The notes beneath the pieces were generated by a model. That model ran no database searches. It saw only the letters and a program-made list of their open reading frames with translations, and was not told the origin of the DNA. Shown here piece by piece: positions 1-10,131 of a stretch of DNA of 64,000 nt (positions are counted from its first letter, which is position 1; every line of letters starts with the position of its first letter). The position numbers and the translations under genes are program-made. Origin of the DNA: Billgrantia sulfidoxydans (GTDB lineage Bacteria; Pseudomonadota; Gammaproteobacteria; Pseudomonadales; Halomonadaceae); NCBI RefSeq assembly GCF_017868775.1, contig NZ_CP053381.1:3410001-3474000 (forward strand), given 5' to 3'.

Positions 1-2105
1 TGGATCGCAATGGCGGCTTCTCCCGGGCCGATCCGGCAAGTCTCGTGCTGCCGGCGATCATGGACCCGCTCTACGGCTACCAGGCCGTCAACGTCGAATC
101 CCAGCTGCGCGATCCGCACTCGCAGTTGAACAGCATGCGACGCCTGCTCGCGGTGCGCGCCCAGCACCGCGCCTTCAGCCGCGGCACCATGCGGCCACTC
201 TATCCGGCCAACCGACACATTCTCGCCTACCTTCGCGAAATGACACTGGACGACGGCGATACCGAAACGCTGCTGTGCGTGGCCAACATGGCGCGTACCG
301 CCCAGGCCGTGGAGCTCGACCTGTCCCCCTTCTCTGGCCAGGTCCCGGTGGAAATGGTCGGCGGCAGCGCCTTTCCGCCGATCGGGCGCGTGCCGTATCT
401 GCTCACCCTGCCGCCCTACGGTTTCTTCTGGTTCCTGCTGGCGCCGCCCTCCGCCATGCCGGAATGGCACGTGCCGGTACCCGAGCCCATGCCCGAATAC
501 GTCACGCTGATCATCAAGCGGCGTCTCGAGGAGATCTTCCAGGCCCCGGCGCGTCAGTTGCTCGAGCGCGAGACCCTGCCCAGCTATCTGCCCAAGCGAC
601 GCTGGTTCGCCACCAAACAGGCCCGCATCGACCAGGTGCGCCTGCTCTACGTGGCCCGCCTCGAGCATAGCCAGCACAGCCTGCTGATCGCGGAACTGGA
701 GGTCCAGCACGCCGAGGGAACCGATCGCTACCAGTTGCCGTTGGCGTTTCTCGGCGAGGAAGAGCAGACCAGCGCCCTCCCCCAGCAGCTCGCCATGGCC
801 CGTGTGCGCCGCTTCCATGAAGTGGGGCTGCTGACCGATGCCCTGACGCTGGACGCCTTTGGCCTGGCGGTGCTCGATGCCATGCGCCGATGCGCCAAGT
901 TGCCGTGCGACGTCGGCGAGATCCGCTTCTTGCCCACCGCGGTGTTCAGCGAGCTGGAGCTGCCCGAGTCCCCCGAGGTGGAACAGCAGAGCGTGGAACA
1001 GTCCAACAGCTCGATCGTCATCGGTCGTCAACTGGTACTCAAGCTGCTGCGACGGGTGGAGCCGGGGTTGCATCCCGAGGCGGAGATCGGCCGCTATCTC
1101 ACCGAACGCGGCTTTTCCCACATAGCGGCCCTGCAAGGCGAAGTGGCCCGCTTCGACGCCAAGGGGGTGCCCCAGACGCTGATGCTGCTGCAGAGCTTCA
1201 TCGACAACCAGGGCGATGCCTGGGCCTGGTCGCGTGCCACGCTGGCGCGCGCAGTGCGTGAGGCCACAGCGGACCAGGAACTGGGGCAGGACCGCCTGCT
1301 CGAGGAGTCGGGCTACGGCGCCTGCGAGGAGCTCGAGGCCTTTGCCGTCACCCTGGGCAAGCGGCTGGGCGAGATGCATGCGGTACTCGCCTCCCCCAGC
1401 GACGACCCGGCGTTCCGCCCCGAGCTTGCCACGCAGGACCATGTCGAACAGTGGACACGACGGGTGCGGGAGCGCGTCGAAGAAGCCCTGGCGCTGCTCG
1501 AGCGCCACCGGCCGGAGTGCGCCGAGGCCGAACAACGCTTGATAGGCGAGGTGCTGGCCAGCCGCGATACGCTCACGGCCGCCATCGATGCTATCGCCGC
1601 TCTCGCCCTGGGCAGTCTGCTCACCCGGATCCATGGCGACCTGCACCTCGGCCAGGTGCTGGTGGCGCATGACGATGCCTACATCATCGATTTCGAAGGC
1701 GAGCCCGATCGGCCGCTGAAGGAGCGGCGAGCCAAGGACAGCCCGCTGCGGGACGTCGCGGGAATGCTGCGCTCGTTCGATTACGCCTTCGCTCGAGTGG
1801 AAGAGATACCACCCAGCGGCGAAGGTGACATGGTCATGGCCGACGGCGGGCACGAGGTGGCGGAACGCTGCCTGCTGCGCGCTCGCCAGGCATTCCTCAA
1901 TGCCTATTGGCAGGCCACCGAGCTGCTGCCGCATGAGTGGCAGCATCCGGCGGGCGCGGCTGCCGCAGTGGACCTGTTCGTGCTCGAGAAGACCGCGTAC
2001 GAGATCGCCTACGAAATTTCCAATCGTCCTGCCTGGCTAGGCGTGCCACTGCGTGGCCTGGCAGCGATCGTGGAGCAGTTGAGCGAAGGAGAGCCCTATG
2101 AATGA
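1..2105 (+). CDS. treS: Trehalose synthase/maltokinase fusion (TreS-Mak), 5' end missing
   Basis: The frame is open from base 3, so only the last ~700 residues are visible. The first ~150 match the end of a GH13 trehalose synthase ([15 protein letters not shown], then [12 protein letters not shown]). From about visible residue 180 the protein is a maltokinase: the family's N-terminal motif appears as [10 protein letters not shown], and the kinase-like catalytic motifs are HGDLHLGQ (near base 1632) and IIDFEGEP (near base 1684). TreS interconverts trehalose and maltose; Mak phosphorylates maltose to maltose-1-phosphate, the donor used by GlgE. The stop codon overlaps the glgB start by 8 bp, so the two are translationally coupled. 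A glgE gene is expected upstream but lies outside the window. The fusion is known in other bacteria. Confidence 0.93.
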   Translation, partial: DRNGGFSRADPASLVLPAIMDPLYGYQAVNVESQLRDPHSQLNSMRRLLAVRAQHRAFSRGTMRPLYPANRHILAYLREMTLDDGDTETLLCVANMARTAQAVELDLSPFSGQVPVEMVGGSAFPPIGRVPYLLTLPPYGFFWFLLAPPSAMPEWHVPVPEPMPEYVTLIIKRRLEEIFQAPARQLLERETLPSYLPKRRWFATKQARIDQVRLLYVARLEHSQHSLLIAELEVQHAEGTDRYQLPLAFLGEEEQTSALPQQLAMARVRRFHEVGLLTDALTLDAFGLAVLDAMRRCAKLPCDVGEIRFLPTAVFSELELPESPEVEQQSVEQSNSSIVIGRQLVLKLLRRVEPGLHPEAEIGRYLTERGFSHIAALQGEVARFDAKGVPQTLMLLQSFIDNQGDAWAWSRATLARAVREATADQELGQDRLLEESGYGACEELEAFAVTLGKRLGEMHAVLASPSDDPAFRPELATQDHVEQWTRRVRERVEEALALLERHRPECAEAEQRLIGEVLASRDTLTAAIDAIAALALGSLLTRIHGDLHLGQVLVAHDDAYIIDFEGEPDRPLKERRAKDSPLRDVAGMLRSFDYAFARVEEIPPSGEGDMVMADGGHEVAERCLLRARQAFLNAYWQATELLPHEWQHPAGAAAAVDLFVLEKTAYEIAYEISNRPAWLGVPLRGLAAIVEQLSEGEPYE

Positions 2106-4320
2106 CTTCACCGCCAGGCCCATGCCGGACAGGCGCCTGTGGCTGCCGGAGGAAGAGGCCGAGGCCCTGGCGCGTGGCACCCACGGCGACCCGTTCTCGA
2201 TCCTGGGTGTCCAGGAGCGCGAGGGTGTTCACTTCCTGAGAGCCTTCCTTCCCGGCGCCCTGGGGGTCGACGTGCTCGACCGCGAGGACGGCAGCTTCCG
2301 CTGCTGCCTGACCGCCATGCAGATCCCGGGACTGTTCGCCGCCTGGCTGCCCCATGCGGCCCCCTATACCCTGCGCATCCGCTGGCCCGGCGGCGAACAG
2401 CTCACCGAGGACCCGTACGGCTTCGGCCTGCTGCTCGGCGAAATGGACCTCTACCTGATCGGTGAAGGCACGCATCGTCGTTTGGGGCAGTGCCTGGGGG
2501 CGCAGCCCATGGCGATCGAGGGTGTCAGCGGGGTTCGCTTCGCCGTGTGGGCGCCCAATGCTCGCCGAGTCTCGGTCGTGGGCAGCTTCAACAGCTGGGA
2601 TGGGCGCCGCCATGCGATGCGCCTGCGCCACCCCGCGGGGGTGTGGGAGCTGTTCATCCCACGCATCGGCCCGGGAGAGGCCTACAAGTACGAGATCCTC
2701 GACGCTCACGGTGCGCTCGGACTGCGGGCCGATCCGGTGGCGCTCGCCACCGAGACACCTCCCCGTACGGCTTCCGTGGTGGCCGACACCACCCCCTTCG
2801 TCTGGCACGACGAGGAGTGGCTTGCCCGTCGCGGCTCGGCGCAGGCACCGGACCGGCCCATTTCCGTCTACGAAGTACATGCCGCCTCGTGGCGCAAGCA
2901 CGGTGGCGACAACGGCGAACTTTACCGCTGGCAGGAGCTGGCCGAGCACCTGATTCCCTACGTGCTCGAGATGGGCTTCACCCATATCGAGCTGCTGCCG
3001 ATCATGGAGCACCCCTTCGGCGGCTCCTGGGGCTACCAGCCGCTGAGCCAGTTCGCCCCCAGCGGTCGCTTCGGCACGCCGGCCGACTTCGCCTGTTTCG
3101 TCGATGCCTGCCACCAAGCGGGTCTCGGCGTGATACTCGACTGGGTGCCGGCCCACTTTCCCACCGACCCGCATGGCCTGGCGCGCTTCGACGGCACGGC
3201 CCTCTACGAGTACGAGCACCCCTTCGAGGGCTTCCATCAGGACTGGGATACCTTCATCTACAACCTGGGCCGACGTGAAGTGCACGGCTTCATGCTCGCC
3301 TCGGCGCTGCACTGGCTGCGCCACTTCCATGTCGACGCGCTGCGCGTCGACGCCGTCGCCTCGATGCTCTATCGCAACTACTCGCGCAACGAGGGGGAGT
3401 GGATACCCAACAAGTACGGCGGCCACGAGAATCTGGAGGCGATCGACTTCCTGCGCCATCTCAACGAAGTCGTCGCCGACGAAGCCCCGGGCGCCATGGT
3501 GATCGCCGAGGAGTCCACCGCCTGGCCCGGCGTCACCCGGCCCACCGGCGAGGATGGGCTGGGCTTCGCCTACAAGTGGAACATGGGCTGGATGCACGAC
3601 ACGCTGAGCTATATCCGCGAGGACCCCATACACCGCCGCTTTCACCATCACGTCATGACCTTCCCCATGGTCTACGCCTTCTCGGAGCGCTACGTGTTGC
3701 CGATCTCTCATGACGAGGTGGTGCACGGCAAGGGCTCGCTGATCGGCAAGATGCCTGGCGACGAGTGGCAGCAGTTCGCCAACCTGCGCGCCTATCTCTC
3801 GCTCATGTGGTCCCAGCCGGGCAAGAAACTGCTGTTCATGGGCTGCGAATTCGGCCAGTGGCGCGAATGGAGCCATGACCGCGAACTCGACTGGTCGCTG
3901 CTCGGCGAACCACGCCATGCCGGGGTTCGACGGCTACTCACCGACCTCAACCGCCTCTACAGGGCATATCCGGCGCTGCACGAGGGCGATAGCGAGCCCT
4001 GGGGCTTCACGTGGATAGTGAGCAATGACGAGACCAACAGCGTATTCGCCTGGCTGCGTGTGAGCCATGCGGGCGAGCCCATGCTGGTGGTTGCCAACCT
4101 GACGCCGATTCCCCGTGAAGGCTACCGCCTGGGCGTGCCCCGGCCGGGCCGCTGGGAGGAAATATTCAACAGCGACGCCGAATGCTACGGGGGTTCGAAC
4201 CTGGGCAATCTGGGCCAACTGCACGCCGAGGACGCGCCCCTTCATGGCCAGACCGCCAGCCTGACGATGACGCTTCCACCGCTGGCAGTGGTCATGCTGA
4301 CTCCTGCCGGGCCGGCCTGA
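2098..4320 (+). CDS. glgB: 1,4-alpha-glucan branching enzyme
   Basis: A 740-residue GH13 branching enzyme, close in length to E. coli GlgB. It makes alpha-1,6 branches in linear alpha-1,4-glucan in the cytoplasm. An N-terminal module precedes a CBM48 domain (about residues 130-220, with [13 protein letters not shown]) and the catalytic barrel. The nucleophile is D418 in DALRVDAV, the acid/base is E471 in AEESTAWPG, and [12 protein letters not shown] carries the conserved His-Asp pair. The start is supported by GAAGGAG 8 bp upstream, inside the treS end. With TreS-Mak this points to glucan made through maltose-1-phosphate. A GC-rich hairpin at the stop codon lacks a T-run and is not a clear terminator. 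Confidence 0.96.
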   Translation: MNDFTARPMPDRRLWLPEEEAEALARGTHGDPFSILGVQEREGVHFLRAFLPGALGVDVLDREDGSFRCCLTAMQIPGLFAAWLPHAAPYTLRIRWPGGEQLTEDPYGFGLLLGEMDLYLIGEGTHRRLGQCLGAQPMAIEGVSGVRFAVWAPNARRVSVVGSFNSWDGRRHAMRLRHPAGVWELFIPRIGPGEAYKYEILDAHGALGLRADPVALATETPPRTASVVADTTPFVWHDEEWLARRGSAQAPDRPISVYEVHAASWRKHGGDNGELYRWQELAEHLIPYVLEMGFTHIELLPIMEHPFGGSWGYQPLSQFAPSGRFGTPADFACFVDACHQAGLGVILDWVPAHFPTDPHGLARFDGTALYEYEHPFEGFHQDWDTFIYNLGRREVHGFMLASALHWLRHFHVDALRVDAVASMLYRNYSRNEGEWIPNKYGGHENLEAIDFLRHLNEVVADEAPGAMVIAEESTAWPGVTRPTGEDGLGFAYKWNMGWMHDTLSYIREDPIHRRFHHHVMTFPMVYAFSERYVLPISHDEVVHGKGSLIGKMPGDEWQQFANLRAYLSLMWSQPGKKLLFMGCEFGQWREWSHDRELDWSLLGEPRHAGVRRLLTDLNRLYRAYPALHEGDSEPWGFTWIVSNDETNSVFAWLRVSHAGEPMLVVANLTPIPREGYRLGVPRPGRWEEIFNSDAECYGGSNLGNLGQLHAEDAPLHGQTASLTMTLPPLAVVMLTPAGPA

Positions 4321-4409
4321 GCCGGCCGGGGACGAAAGCGGTGGCCTCGTCGCCTGGCACCACCGCCAGGCGGCACCGACCGGTAACACCACGATCACAA
4401 GGAGGTTAA

Positions 4410-5705
4410 ATGCGGGCGATGCTGCAGCCTGTCAGATCCCTACTCTTCAGTGTCACCTTCCTTCTGCTCGGCAACGGCCTGATCAACACCCTACTGACCC
4501 TGCGCGGCACCGACGAGGGCTTCTCCTCGACGGTCGTCGGCCTGATCATGTCCGCCTATTTCGTCGGCTTCACCTGCGGCACCTGGGTCAGCAGCCGCCT
4601 GATCCGCCGCGCCGGGCACATTCGCGCCTTCGCCTTCTGCGCCGCGCTGTGCGCCTCGGGGGCGCTGCTGCACATCATCTTCGTCGACCCCTGGGTGTGG
4701 ATCGTACTGCGCTTCTTCTACGGCCTGGCCTTCGTCACCTTGATGACGGTGATCGAGAGCTGGCTCAACGGGCAGGCGGCGAGCCACGAACGCGGTCGGG
4801 TCTTCGCCACCTACATGCTGGTCAACCTGGGGGCGATCGCCGCCGCCCAGCAGATCCTGCGCCTGGACACCCCCGGCAGCTTCCTGCTCTTCGCCGTCAC
4901 GGCGATCCTGATCAGCTGGGCGCTGTTGCCGATCACCATGACCCGGCGCCAGCAGCCGACGCTACCGGAGAACGCCAGGAGCAGCCTCAAGGCACTGCTC
5001 GGGTTCGCTCCCCTGTGCGTCGCCGCTTCGGTGCTGTCGGGGCTGGCCATGGGCGCCTTCTGGGGCATGGCCCCGCTTTATGCGCGGCAGTTGGGCTGGA
5101 GCGCCGCCGACGTGGGCACGCTGATGAGCGTGACGATCCTGGGCGGGGCGCTGCTGCAGCTGCCCATCGGTCGCTTCTCCGACAACCACGACCGCACGCA
5201 GGTGATGACCTGGGTGGTGATCGCCGCCGCGGCGCTGGCGGCACTGATGCCCTTCGCGCCCAACCAGGCGGCACTGATGGGGCTGTTCTTCCTGTGGGGC
5301 GGCTTCTCGTTCGCCATCTACCCGCTGGCGGTGGCTCAGTTGATCGACCAGCTTCACCCCGAAGAGGTGGTGTCGGCCTCGGCGGACATGCTGGTGACCC
5401 AGGGCGCGGGAAGCGCCCTGGCCCCGATTCTCGCCGGTGCCCTGATGAGCACTCTGGGGGCCCATACGCTGCCGCTCTACATCGCCGCGGTGCTGGCCGT
5501 GCTCGGCGCTTACGCCCTCTATCGTCGGCGCCAGGTGTCCGACCTGGTCCACGGCAACGCCCACTTCGAGCCGATGACCCAGACCAGCCCACTGTCCCTG
5601 GAGATGATGTTCGACGACGCCCAGCCCGACCTGTTCGACGACCCCAGCTTCTACGAGGAGCAGGAGCGCTACCGGCTGGTCGAGGCGTACCAGCAGCGCA
5701 GATGA
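4410..5705 (+). CDS. MFS transporter, YcaD-like
   Basis: A 431-residue inner-membrane protein with about twelve hydrophobic segments. The MFS loop after helix 2 is present as WVSSRLIRRAGHIRAF, and helix 5 follows a conserved VIESWLNGQ segment, as in YcaD-type carriers. Residues ~380-431 form a charged, acidic cytoplasmic tail. The start follows an ideal AAGGAGGT Shine-Dalgarno sequence (4399-4406). The substrate cannot be read from sequence. The gene stands alone, 89 bp after glgB, and converges on the HAD gene across a short tandem repeat. Confidence 0.85.
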   Translation: MRAMLQPVRSLLFSVTFLLLGNGLINTLLTLRGTDEGFSSTVVGLIMSAYFVGFTCGTWVSSRLIRRAGHIRAFAFCAALCASGALLHIIFVDPWVWIVLRFFYGLAFVTLMTVIESWLNGQAASHERGRVFATYMLVNLGAIAAAQQILRLDTPGSFLLFAVTAILISWALLPITMTRRQQPTLPENARSSLKALLGFAPLCVAASVLSGLAMGAFWGMAPLYARQLGWSAADVGTLMSVTILGGALLQLPIGRFSDNHDRTQVMTWVVIAAAALAALMPFAPNQAALMGLFFLWGGFSFAIYPLAVAQLIDQLHPEEVVSASADMLVTQGAGSALAPILAGALMSTLGAHTLPLYIAAVLAVLGAYALYRRRQVSDLVHGNAHFEPMTQTSPLSLEMMFDDAQPDLFDDPSFYEEQERYRLVEAYQQRR

Positions 5706-5706
5706 G

Positions 5707-5760
5707 CTCAGCCTGGCCCGCGGAGAGCCCTCAGCCTGGCCTGGTGGAGAGCCCTCAGCT
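5707..5760. repeat. Tandem repeat, about 2.5 copies of a 23-24 bp unit
   Basis: CTCAGCCTGGCC occurs at 5707-5718 and 5730-5741, and GGAGAGCCCTCAGC at 5722-5735 and 5746-5759. Together they form a short tandem repeat filling the space between the convergent MFS and HAD genes. The last partial unit overlaps the HAD stop codon. No T-run follows either way, so it is not an intrinsic terminator. Confidence 0.7.
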
Positions 5761-6438
5761 CAGGCGGTCGGAAAGCGCCTCCAGATCGGTCACGGTGAGG
5801 TCAGGCTCGATGCCCCATGGGTCGAAGGGTGCATCGAGGCTGCGCCGCACCCAGGCGGCGTGCAGGCCGGCATGGCGGGCGCCGATCACATCGAAGGGAT
5901 TGCTCGAAATCAGCCAGGTATCGCCGGGCGCCACCTCGAGGCGGTTGCGCAGATGCGCGTAGACGGCCGGGTCGGGCTTGAAGCGCTTGATCTCATCGAC
6001 GCTGATCACCGCTTCGAAGCGCTCGAGGATGCCAGCCTGCTCCAGCAGACCGCTGACCGCGTCGCAGGTGCCGTTGGAGAAGGCCACGCAGCGCATGCCG
6101 TTCGCAGCCAGGCGTTCGAGGGCATTCACCGTTTCGGCAAAGGCCGGCAGGCGACCATAGGCCGCCATCAGGTGGTCCTTGTCGACGTCCGTGAGCTGTG
6201 TCTGCAACGCACGGTCGGTGAAATCCAGCGCCTCGCGGGTGCACTGGCCGAAGGGCACGTAGGCTCCCATCAGGCCGCGGCGAAAGCTGTACTCCAGCTG
6301 CTTGTCGCGCCAGCGGCGCGAGAACTCGGCGGCCATTTCCCCCCTGCCGGCCCTGCCGAGCCGCTCCTCCAGCTCGGTGACCACGCCGTGGGTATCGATC
6401 AGGGTGCCGTAGACATCGAAGGCCAGTACCGTTGCCAT
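5755..6438 (-). CDS. HAD-superfamily hydrolase, haloacid dehalogenase type II-like
   Basis: A 227-residue cytoplasmic HAD hydrolase. The start chosen is the ATG at 6438, which has GAGGAG 9 bp upstream; a longer frame to 6471 lacks an equally good site. The nucleophile is D8 in FDVYGTLID, motif II is FSNGT, and motif IV appears as SSNPFDVIGA, which resembles the SSNxWD signature of L-2-haloacid dehalogenases. The tryptophan is replaced by phenylalanine, so activity on haloacids is uncertain. It lies 87 bp after eutC on the same strand and may be transcribed with eutBC. Confidence 0.85.
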   Translation of the reverse strand: MATVLAFDVYGTLIDTHGVVTELEERLGRAGRGEMAAEFSRRWRDKQLEYSFRRGLMGAYVPFGQCTREALDFTDRALQTQLTDVDKDHLMAAYGRLPAFAETVNALERLAANGMRCVAFSNGTCDAVSGLLEQAGILERFEAVISVDEIKRFKPDPAVYAHLRNRLEVAPGDTWLISSNPFDVIGARHAGLHAAWVRRSLDAPFDPWGIEPDLTVTDLEALSDRLS

Positions 6439-6525
6439 CTGCTGTGCTCCTCGTTTCGCTTTGTTAGCCACAGCATGGGGTCTGCCGCGCGCGGGCTCAA
6501 GGTGACCGGGTTGAGGTCCACCACA

Positions 6526-7476
6526 CTATGGCGCCAATCGCGCCAGGGCAAAGTTGGCGATGGCGGTGTCCTGCACCCCGGTACCGGTCAGGTCGCACAC
6601 GGTGATGGCCGCTTCCGATACCCGCAGGTTTTCGCCCCGCGCGATCACGCGCCCCAGCTCATGCACCTTGAACGGCGGCTCGCGCCCCGCATTGGCGAAA
6701 ACCTTGAGCTCACCGTTGTGCTCGCTCTGGGCACGGCTGTCGCAGACGAAGGCGTCGGCCCGGGTCAGCACCGACTCGTCGAGTTCGCGCTTGTCGGGGC
6801 TGTCCGAACCCATGGCGGTGACATGCACGCCCTCGGGCAGGTCGCTGGCGTGCAGCAGCGGCTCCCGCGAGGGGGTGGCAGTAATGATGATGTCGGCCTG
6901 GGCACAGGCGCCGTGCACACTGTCGCGCACGGTGACGGTGAAGCCCTGGCGGCGCATGTCGTCGGCGTAGGCCTCGGCACTTTCACGGTGACGTGTCCAC
7001 ACATCGAGGGTGTCGATGTTGCGCACCAGGCGCAGCGCCTCGACCTGGCGCCGCGCCTGCTCGCCGGCACCGATCACGCCGACCCGCCGACTATCCTTCC
7101 GCGACAGGTGATTGGCCGCAATCGCCCCGGCCACCACGGTGCGCACCATGGTCAGGTAGCCCTCGTCGAACAGCACCGCCTCGACCTGGCCGGTTTCGGC
7201 GGAGAACAGCAGCATCAGCCCGCTCAGGCTCGGCAGGCCGCGCCTGGGGTTGTCGAAGGCGCCGCTGCTGACCTTGATCGCATAGCGCTTCCAGCCCTTG
7301 ATGTGGGCCGTCTTGACGTCGACCTCGCTGTTGAACTCCTCCATGGCCATCGACAGGATCGGCGGCTGCACCACCTCGCCGCGACCCAGGGCGGCGAACC
7401 CCGCCTCGACCTGGCGCAGGGCATCTTCGTCGATACCCACCGCCGCCTCGATCTCATCACGCCGATAGAGCTCCAT
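6526..7476 (-). CDS. eutC: Ornithine cyclodeaminase/mu-crystallin family protein EutC
   Basis: A 316-residue NAD(P)-binding protein of the ornithine cyclodeaminase/mu-crystallin family, with a Rossmann motif in VGVIGAGEQARRQ and the family segment YAIKVSSG. In ectoine-degrading proteobacteria the eutC gene is paired with eutB and is proposed to act, with EutA and EutB, in turning hydroxyectoine breakdown intermediates into the ectoine route; that role is inferred from genetics. The start has AGGAGG just upstream. It lies 29 bp after eutB, so the pair is probably co-transcribed. No eutA is seen in the window. Confidence 0.88.
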   Translation of the reverse strand: MELYRRDEIEAAVGIDEDALRQVEAGFAALGRGEVVQPPILSMAMEEFNSEVDVKTAHIKGWKRYAIKVSSGAFDNPRRGLPSLSGLMLLFSAETGQVEAVLFDEGYLTMVRTVVAGAIAANHLSRKDSRRVGVIGAGEQARRQVEALRLVRNIDTLDVWTRHRESAEAYADDMRRQGFTVTVRDSVHGACAQADIIITATPSREPLLHASDLPEGVHVTAMGSDSPDKRELDESVLTRADAFVCDSRAQSEHNGELKVFANAGREPPFKVHELGRVIARGENLRVSEAAITVCDLTGTGVQDTAIANFALARLAP

Positions 7477-7505
7477 CCCTTCCTCCTGGTTCGTCTCTGA
7501 TCACA

Positions 7506-8504
7506 TCAGCGCCCACACATGCTCCGCGCCCGATCCAGCGTCTCCAGCGCCACGCCATTGCCGGACAGAATCAGCGCCACCCGCTGGCCGCGCACCTCGA
7601 TGCCATGCTCGGCCAGGGCGGCCAGCCCCACCGCGGCGGCCCCTTCCACCAGCAGCTTCTCGTGTTCGAGTAGATCGACCATGGCGTGGGCGATGGCGAC
7701 TTCCGAGACCTGGTAGTGGTCGTCCATCACCTCGCGCACCAGGCCGAAGGTGCAACGATTGTCGAGGCCGATGCCGCCGCCCAGCGAGTCGGCCAGGCTT
7801 TCGACCTCTTCCACCGCCACGGGCCGCCCCGCCTGAAGGCTCTCCCACATGGCCGCGCCATGGGAGAGGCTGACGCCGGTGAGGCGGGTCTCGGGGCGAA
7901 TGGCCTTCACCGCCGCGCCGATGCCGCCCAGCAACCCGCCGCCGGAGAGCCCGACGATGACCCGGTCGAGATCCGGCGCGTCCTCCATCAGCTCCAGCCC
8001 GATGGTGCCCTGGCCGGCCGCGATCAGGGGATCGTCGAAGGGGGGAATCAGCGTCATGCCGCGCTCGTGCACCAGCCGCTCGACCTCGCCGAAGGCCTCG
8101 TCCTGGCTCTCGCCCACGCGCCGCACCTCGGCGCCCAGCGCCTCGATGGCCACCACCTTGTTGGCCGGCACCAGCCGCGACAGGCAGATCGTCGCGGCAA
8201 TGCCGAGCCTGGAGGCGGCAAAGGCCACGGCGCGCCCGTGGTTGCCGGTAGAGGCCGTGACCACGCCGGCTTCCAGGGCATCGCGGCCGTGACGCTCGAT
8301 CAGCGCGGCGATCATGTTGGTGGCGCCGCGCAGCTTGAAGGCACCGGTGGGCTGCTGGGTTTCGAGCTTGAGCAGGATCTCGGCGTCGAAGCGCTCGGAG
8401 AGCGCGCGGGAGCAGACCAGCGGGGTCCGTGCCGCCTGACCGGCAATGCGGCGACGGGCCTGATAGATGGAAGCGAGGGAAACGCCGTGCTCGGACTGAG
8501 TCAT
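7506..8504 (-). CDS. eutB: Threonine dehydratase-like PLP enzyme EutB
   Basis: A 332-residue fold-type II PLP enzyme of the threonine/serine dehydratase group. The PLP lysine is K57 in PTGAFKLRG, ASTGNHGRA is the substrate loop, and SGGGLLGG binds the cofactor phosphate. In ectoine clusters EutB is thought to eliminate water from a hydroxylated diaminobutyrate intermediate of hydroxyectoine; this is inference from the family and from neighbouring genes. It is separated from doeD by a strong intrinsic terminator (8582-8619), so eutBC probably has its own promoter in the 134-bp gap. The Shine-Dalgarno site is weak. Confidence 0.9.
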   Translation of the reverse strand: MTQSEHGVSLASIYQARRRIAGQAARTPLVCSRALSERFDAEILLKLETQQPTGAFKLRGATNMIAALIERHGRDALEAGVVTASTGNHGRAVAFAASRLGIAATICLSRLVPANKVVAIEALGAEVRRVGESQDEAFGEVERLVHERGMTLIPPFDDPLIAAGQGTIGLELMEDAPDLDRVIVGLSGGGLLGGIGAAVKAIRPETRLTGVSLSHGAAMWESLQAGRPVAVEEVESLADSLGGGIGLDNRCTFGLVREVMDDHYQVSEVAIAHAMVDLLEHEKLLVEGAAAVGLAALAEHGIEVRGQRVALILSGNGVALETLDRARSMCGR

Positions 8505-8581
8505 CGCGGATACTCACGTGGCCTAGGGCGCCGGCCGCGACCCATTGCCCATCAGCCTAGTCTGCGAACCGACACAGGGGC

Positions 8582-8619
8582 AAAAAACGGAATGACCGCG
8601 GGCAGGACCCGCGGTCATT
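8582..8619 (-). terminator. Intrinsic terminator after doeD
   Basis: AATGACCGCGGG (8591-8602) and CCCGCGGTCATT (8608-8619) form a perfect 12-bp stem with a 5-nt loop. On the minus strand it is followed by a six-T run (8582-8587). It lies 19 bp past the doeD stop and ahead of eutB. Confidence 0.9.
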
Positions 8620-8638
8620 GGGTTCAGCTCAGGCGCGT

Positions 8639-10063
8639 TCAGCTGATCGACATGGAGGCCTTGACCACGCCCTCACGAACCAGCTCGTCGGTGACCTTGT
8701 TCACCGCACGCTCGGCCCGGGCGACGATCTCGTCGACCTCGGCGCGGGTGGCAATCAACGGCGGCGCGAAGCCGAGGATGTCGCCCTGGGGCATGGCGCG
8801 GGCGATCAGGTTCTCGTCCAGCGCCGCCGCGGCGATGCGCGCGCCGACCTTGTGCGCGGCATCGAAGTGCTTACGCTTGGCCGGGTCGACGGAGAACTCC
8901 AGCGCGGCCAGCATGCCCACCCCGCGCACGTTGCCGACGATGGGGTGGTCGCCGAAGGCAGCCTGCATCCGCTGCTGCAGGTAGGCGCCGGTCTCGGCGG
9001 CGTTGCGGGTCAGCCCCTCACGCTCGATGATCGCCAGGTTGGCCAGCGCCGCGGCGCAGCCCAGGGCGTGGCCGGAGTAGGTCCAGCCGTGGCCGATGGG
9101 GCCGTACTGGCCGGTGCCCTGCTCCAGCACGTTCCACACGCGGTCGCCGACGATCACGCCGGAGAGTGGCTGATAGGCGCTGGTCAGGCCCTTGGCGACG
9201 GTGATCAGGTCGGGCTTGATGCCGTAGAAGTGGCTGCCGAAGTCGGCGCCGATGCGACCGAAGCCGCACACCACCTCGTCGGCGATCAGCAGCACGTCGT
9301 ACTTGGCCAGCACGGCCTGGATCGCTTCCCAGTAGCCTTCCGGGGGCGGCACGATGCCGCCGGTGCCGAGCACCGGCTCGCCGATGAAAGCGGCCACGGT
9401 GTCGGGGCCTTCGGCCAGGATCATCTCCTCCAGCTTCTTCGCGCAGTACTGGGAGAACTCGCGCTCGCTCATGCCCTCCTGCTCGGCGGCGCGGTGGTAG
9501 TAGTACGGCGCCTCGGTGTGCAGGATGCCGGCCAGCGGCAGGTCGAACTGGTCGTGGAACGCCTTCAGGCCAGTCAGCGAGCCGGTGGCAAGCCCCGAGC
9601 CATGATAGCCGCGCTGGCGTGAGATCACTTTCTTCTTCTGCGGGCGACCGAGCACGTTGTTGTAGTAGCGCACGATCTTGAGCTGGGTCTCGTTGGCGTC
9701 ACTGCCACCGAGGCCGTAGTAGACCTTGGACATGCCGGGGCCGGCGAGCTCGATGATCTTCTCGGACAGCGCGATCTGCGGCTCGTTGGAGTGGCCCACG
9801 TAGGTGTGGTAGTAGGAGAGCTCCAGCGCCTGCTGGTAGATCGCCTCGGCCACCTCGGTGCGGCCGTAGCCGATGTTGACGCAGTACAGCCCGGCGAAGC
9901 CGTCGATGAACTCGCGGCCGTCCTTGTCGACGATGTGGATGCCCTTGCCGCCGGTGATTACGCGGCCCGGCGCGTCGCCATGGGCGAAGTCACGCAGGTG
10001 GGTGGAGGCGTGAAAGGTGACCTTGCGGTCGCGCTCGATCAGATCGCGGTGCTGCTGGCTCAT
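8639..10063 (-). CDS. doeD: Diaminobutyrate transaminase of ectoine catabolism (DoeD)
   Basis: A 474-residue class III (omega) aminotransferase. The PLP lysine is K291 in TVAKGLTSAYQP, preceded by the cofactor-binding segment LIADEVVCGFGR. DoeD moves the terminal amino group of L-2,4-diaminobutyrate to give aspartate semialdehyde, which DoeC oxidises to aspartate. The assignment rests on family, length and position beside doeC in a doe cluster; beta-alanine/pyruvate transaminases are close relatives. The 127-bp space to doeC carries two hairpins, and a terminator follows the gene. Confidence 0.9.
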   Translation of the reverse strand: MSQQHRDLIERDRKVTFHASTHLRDFAHGDAPGRVITGGKGIHIVDKDGREFIDGFAGLYCVNIGYGRTEVAEAIYQQALELSYYHTYVGHSNEPQIALSEKIIELAGPGMSKVYYGLGGSDANETQLKIVRYYNNVLGRPQKKKVISRQRGYHGSGLATGSLTGLKAFHDQFDLPLAGILHTEAPYYYHRAAEQEGMSEREFSQYCAKKLEEMILAEGPDTVAAFIGEPVLGTGGIVPPPEGYWEAIQAVLAKYDVLLIADEVVCGFGRIGADFGSHFYGIKPDLITVAKGLTSAYQPLSGVIVGDRVWNVLEQGTGQYGPIGHGWTYSGHALGCAAALANLAIIEREGLTRNAAETGAYLQQRMQAAFGDHPIVGNVRGVGMLAALEFSVDPAKRKHFDAAHKVGARIAAAALDENLIARAMPQGDILGFAPPLIATRAEVDEIVARAERAVNKVTDELVREGVVKASMSIS

Positions 10064-10085
10064 TGTGTTCTCTCTTCTCTTCAGG

Positions 10086-10103
10086 TCCCCGCCTCGGCGG
10101 GGA
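10086..10103. repeat. Short GC-rich hairpin upstream of doeD
   Basis: TCCCCGCC (10086-10093) and GGCGGGGA (10096-10103) are exact inverse complements separated by two bases. It lies in the doeC-doeD gap, 22 bp upstream of the doeD start on the minus strand. No T-run follows, so a role in RNA processing or stability is more likely than termination. Confidence 0.5.
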
Positions 10104-10131
10104 GATGTTCAAATTCGCATGTCGCAGTTAG

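Noticed and set aside
4310..4327. GC-rich hairpin at the glgB stop codon as a terminator
   Set aside because: The 7-bp stem is followed by GGGGACGAAAG without a T-run, so intrinsic termination is not supported.
7501..8517. A second minus-strand frame almost the same length as eutB
   Set aside because: Its translation is Arg/Gly-rich without motifs, while the eutB frame contains the full set of PLP-enzyme signatures.
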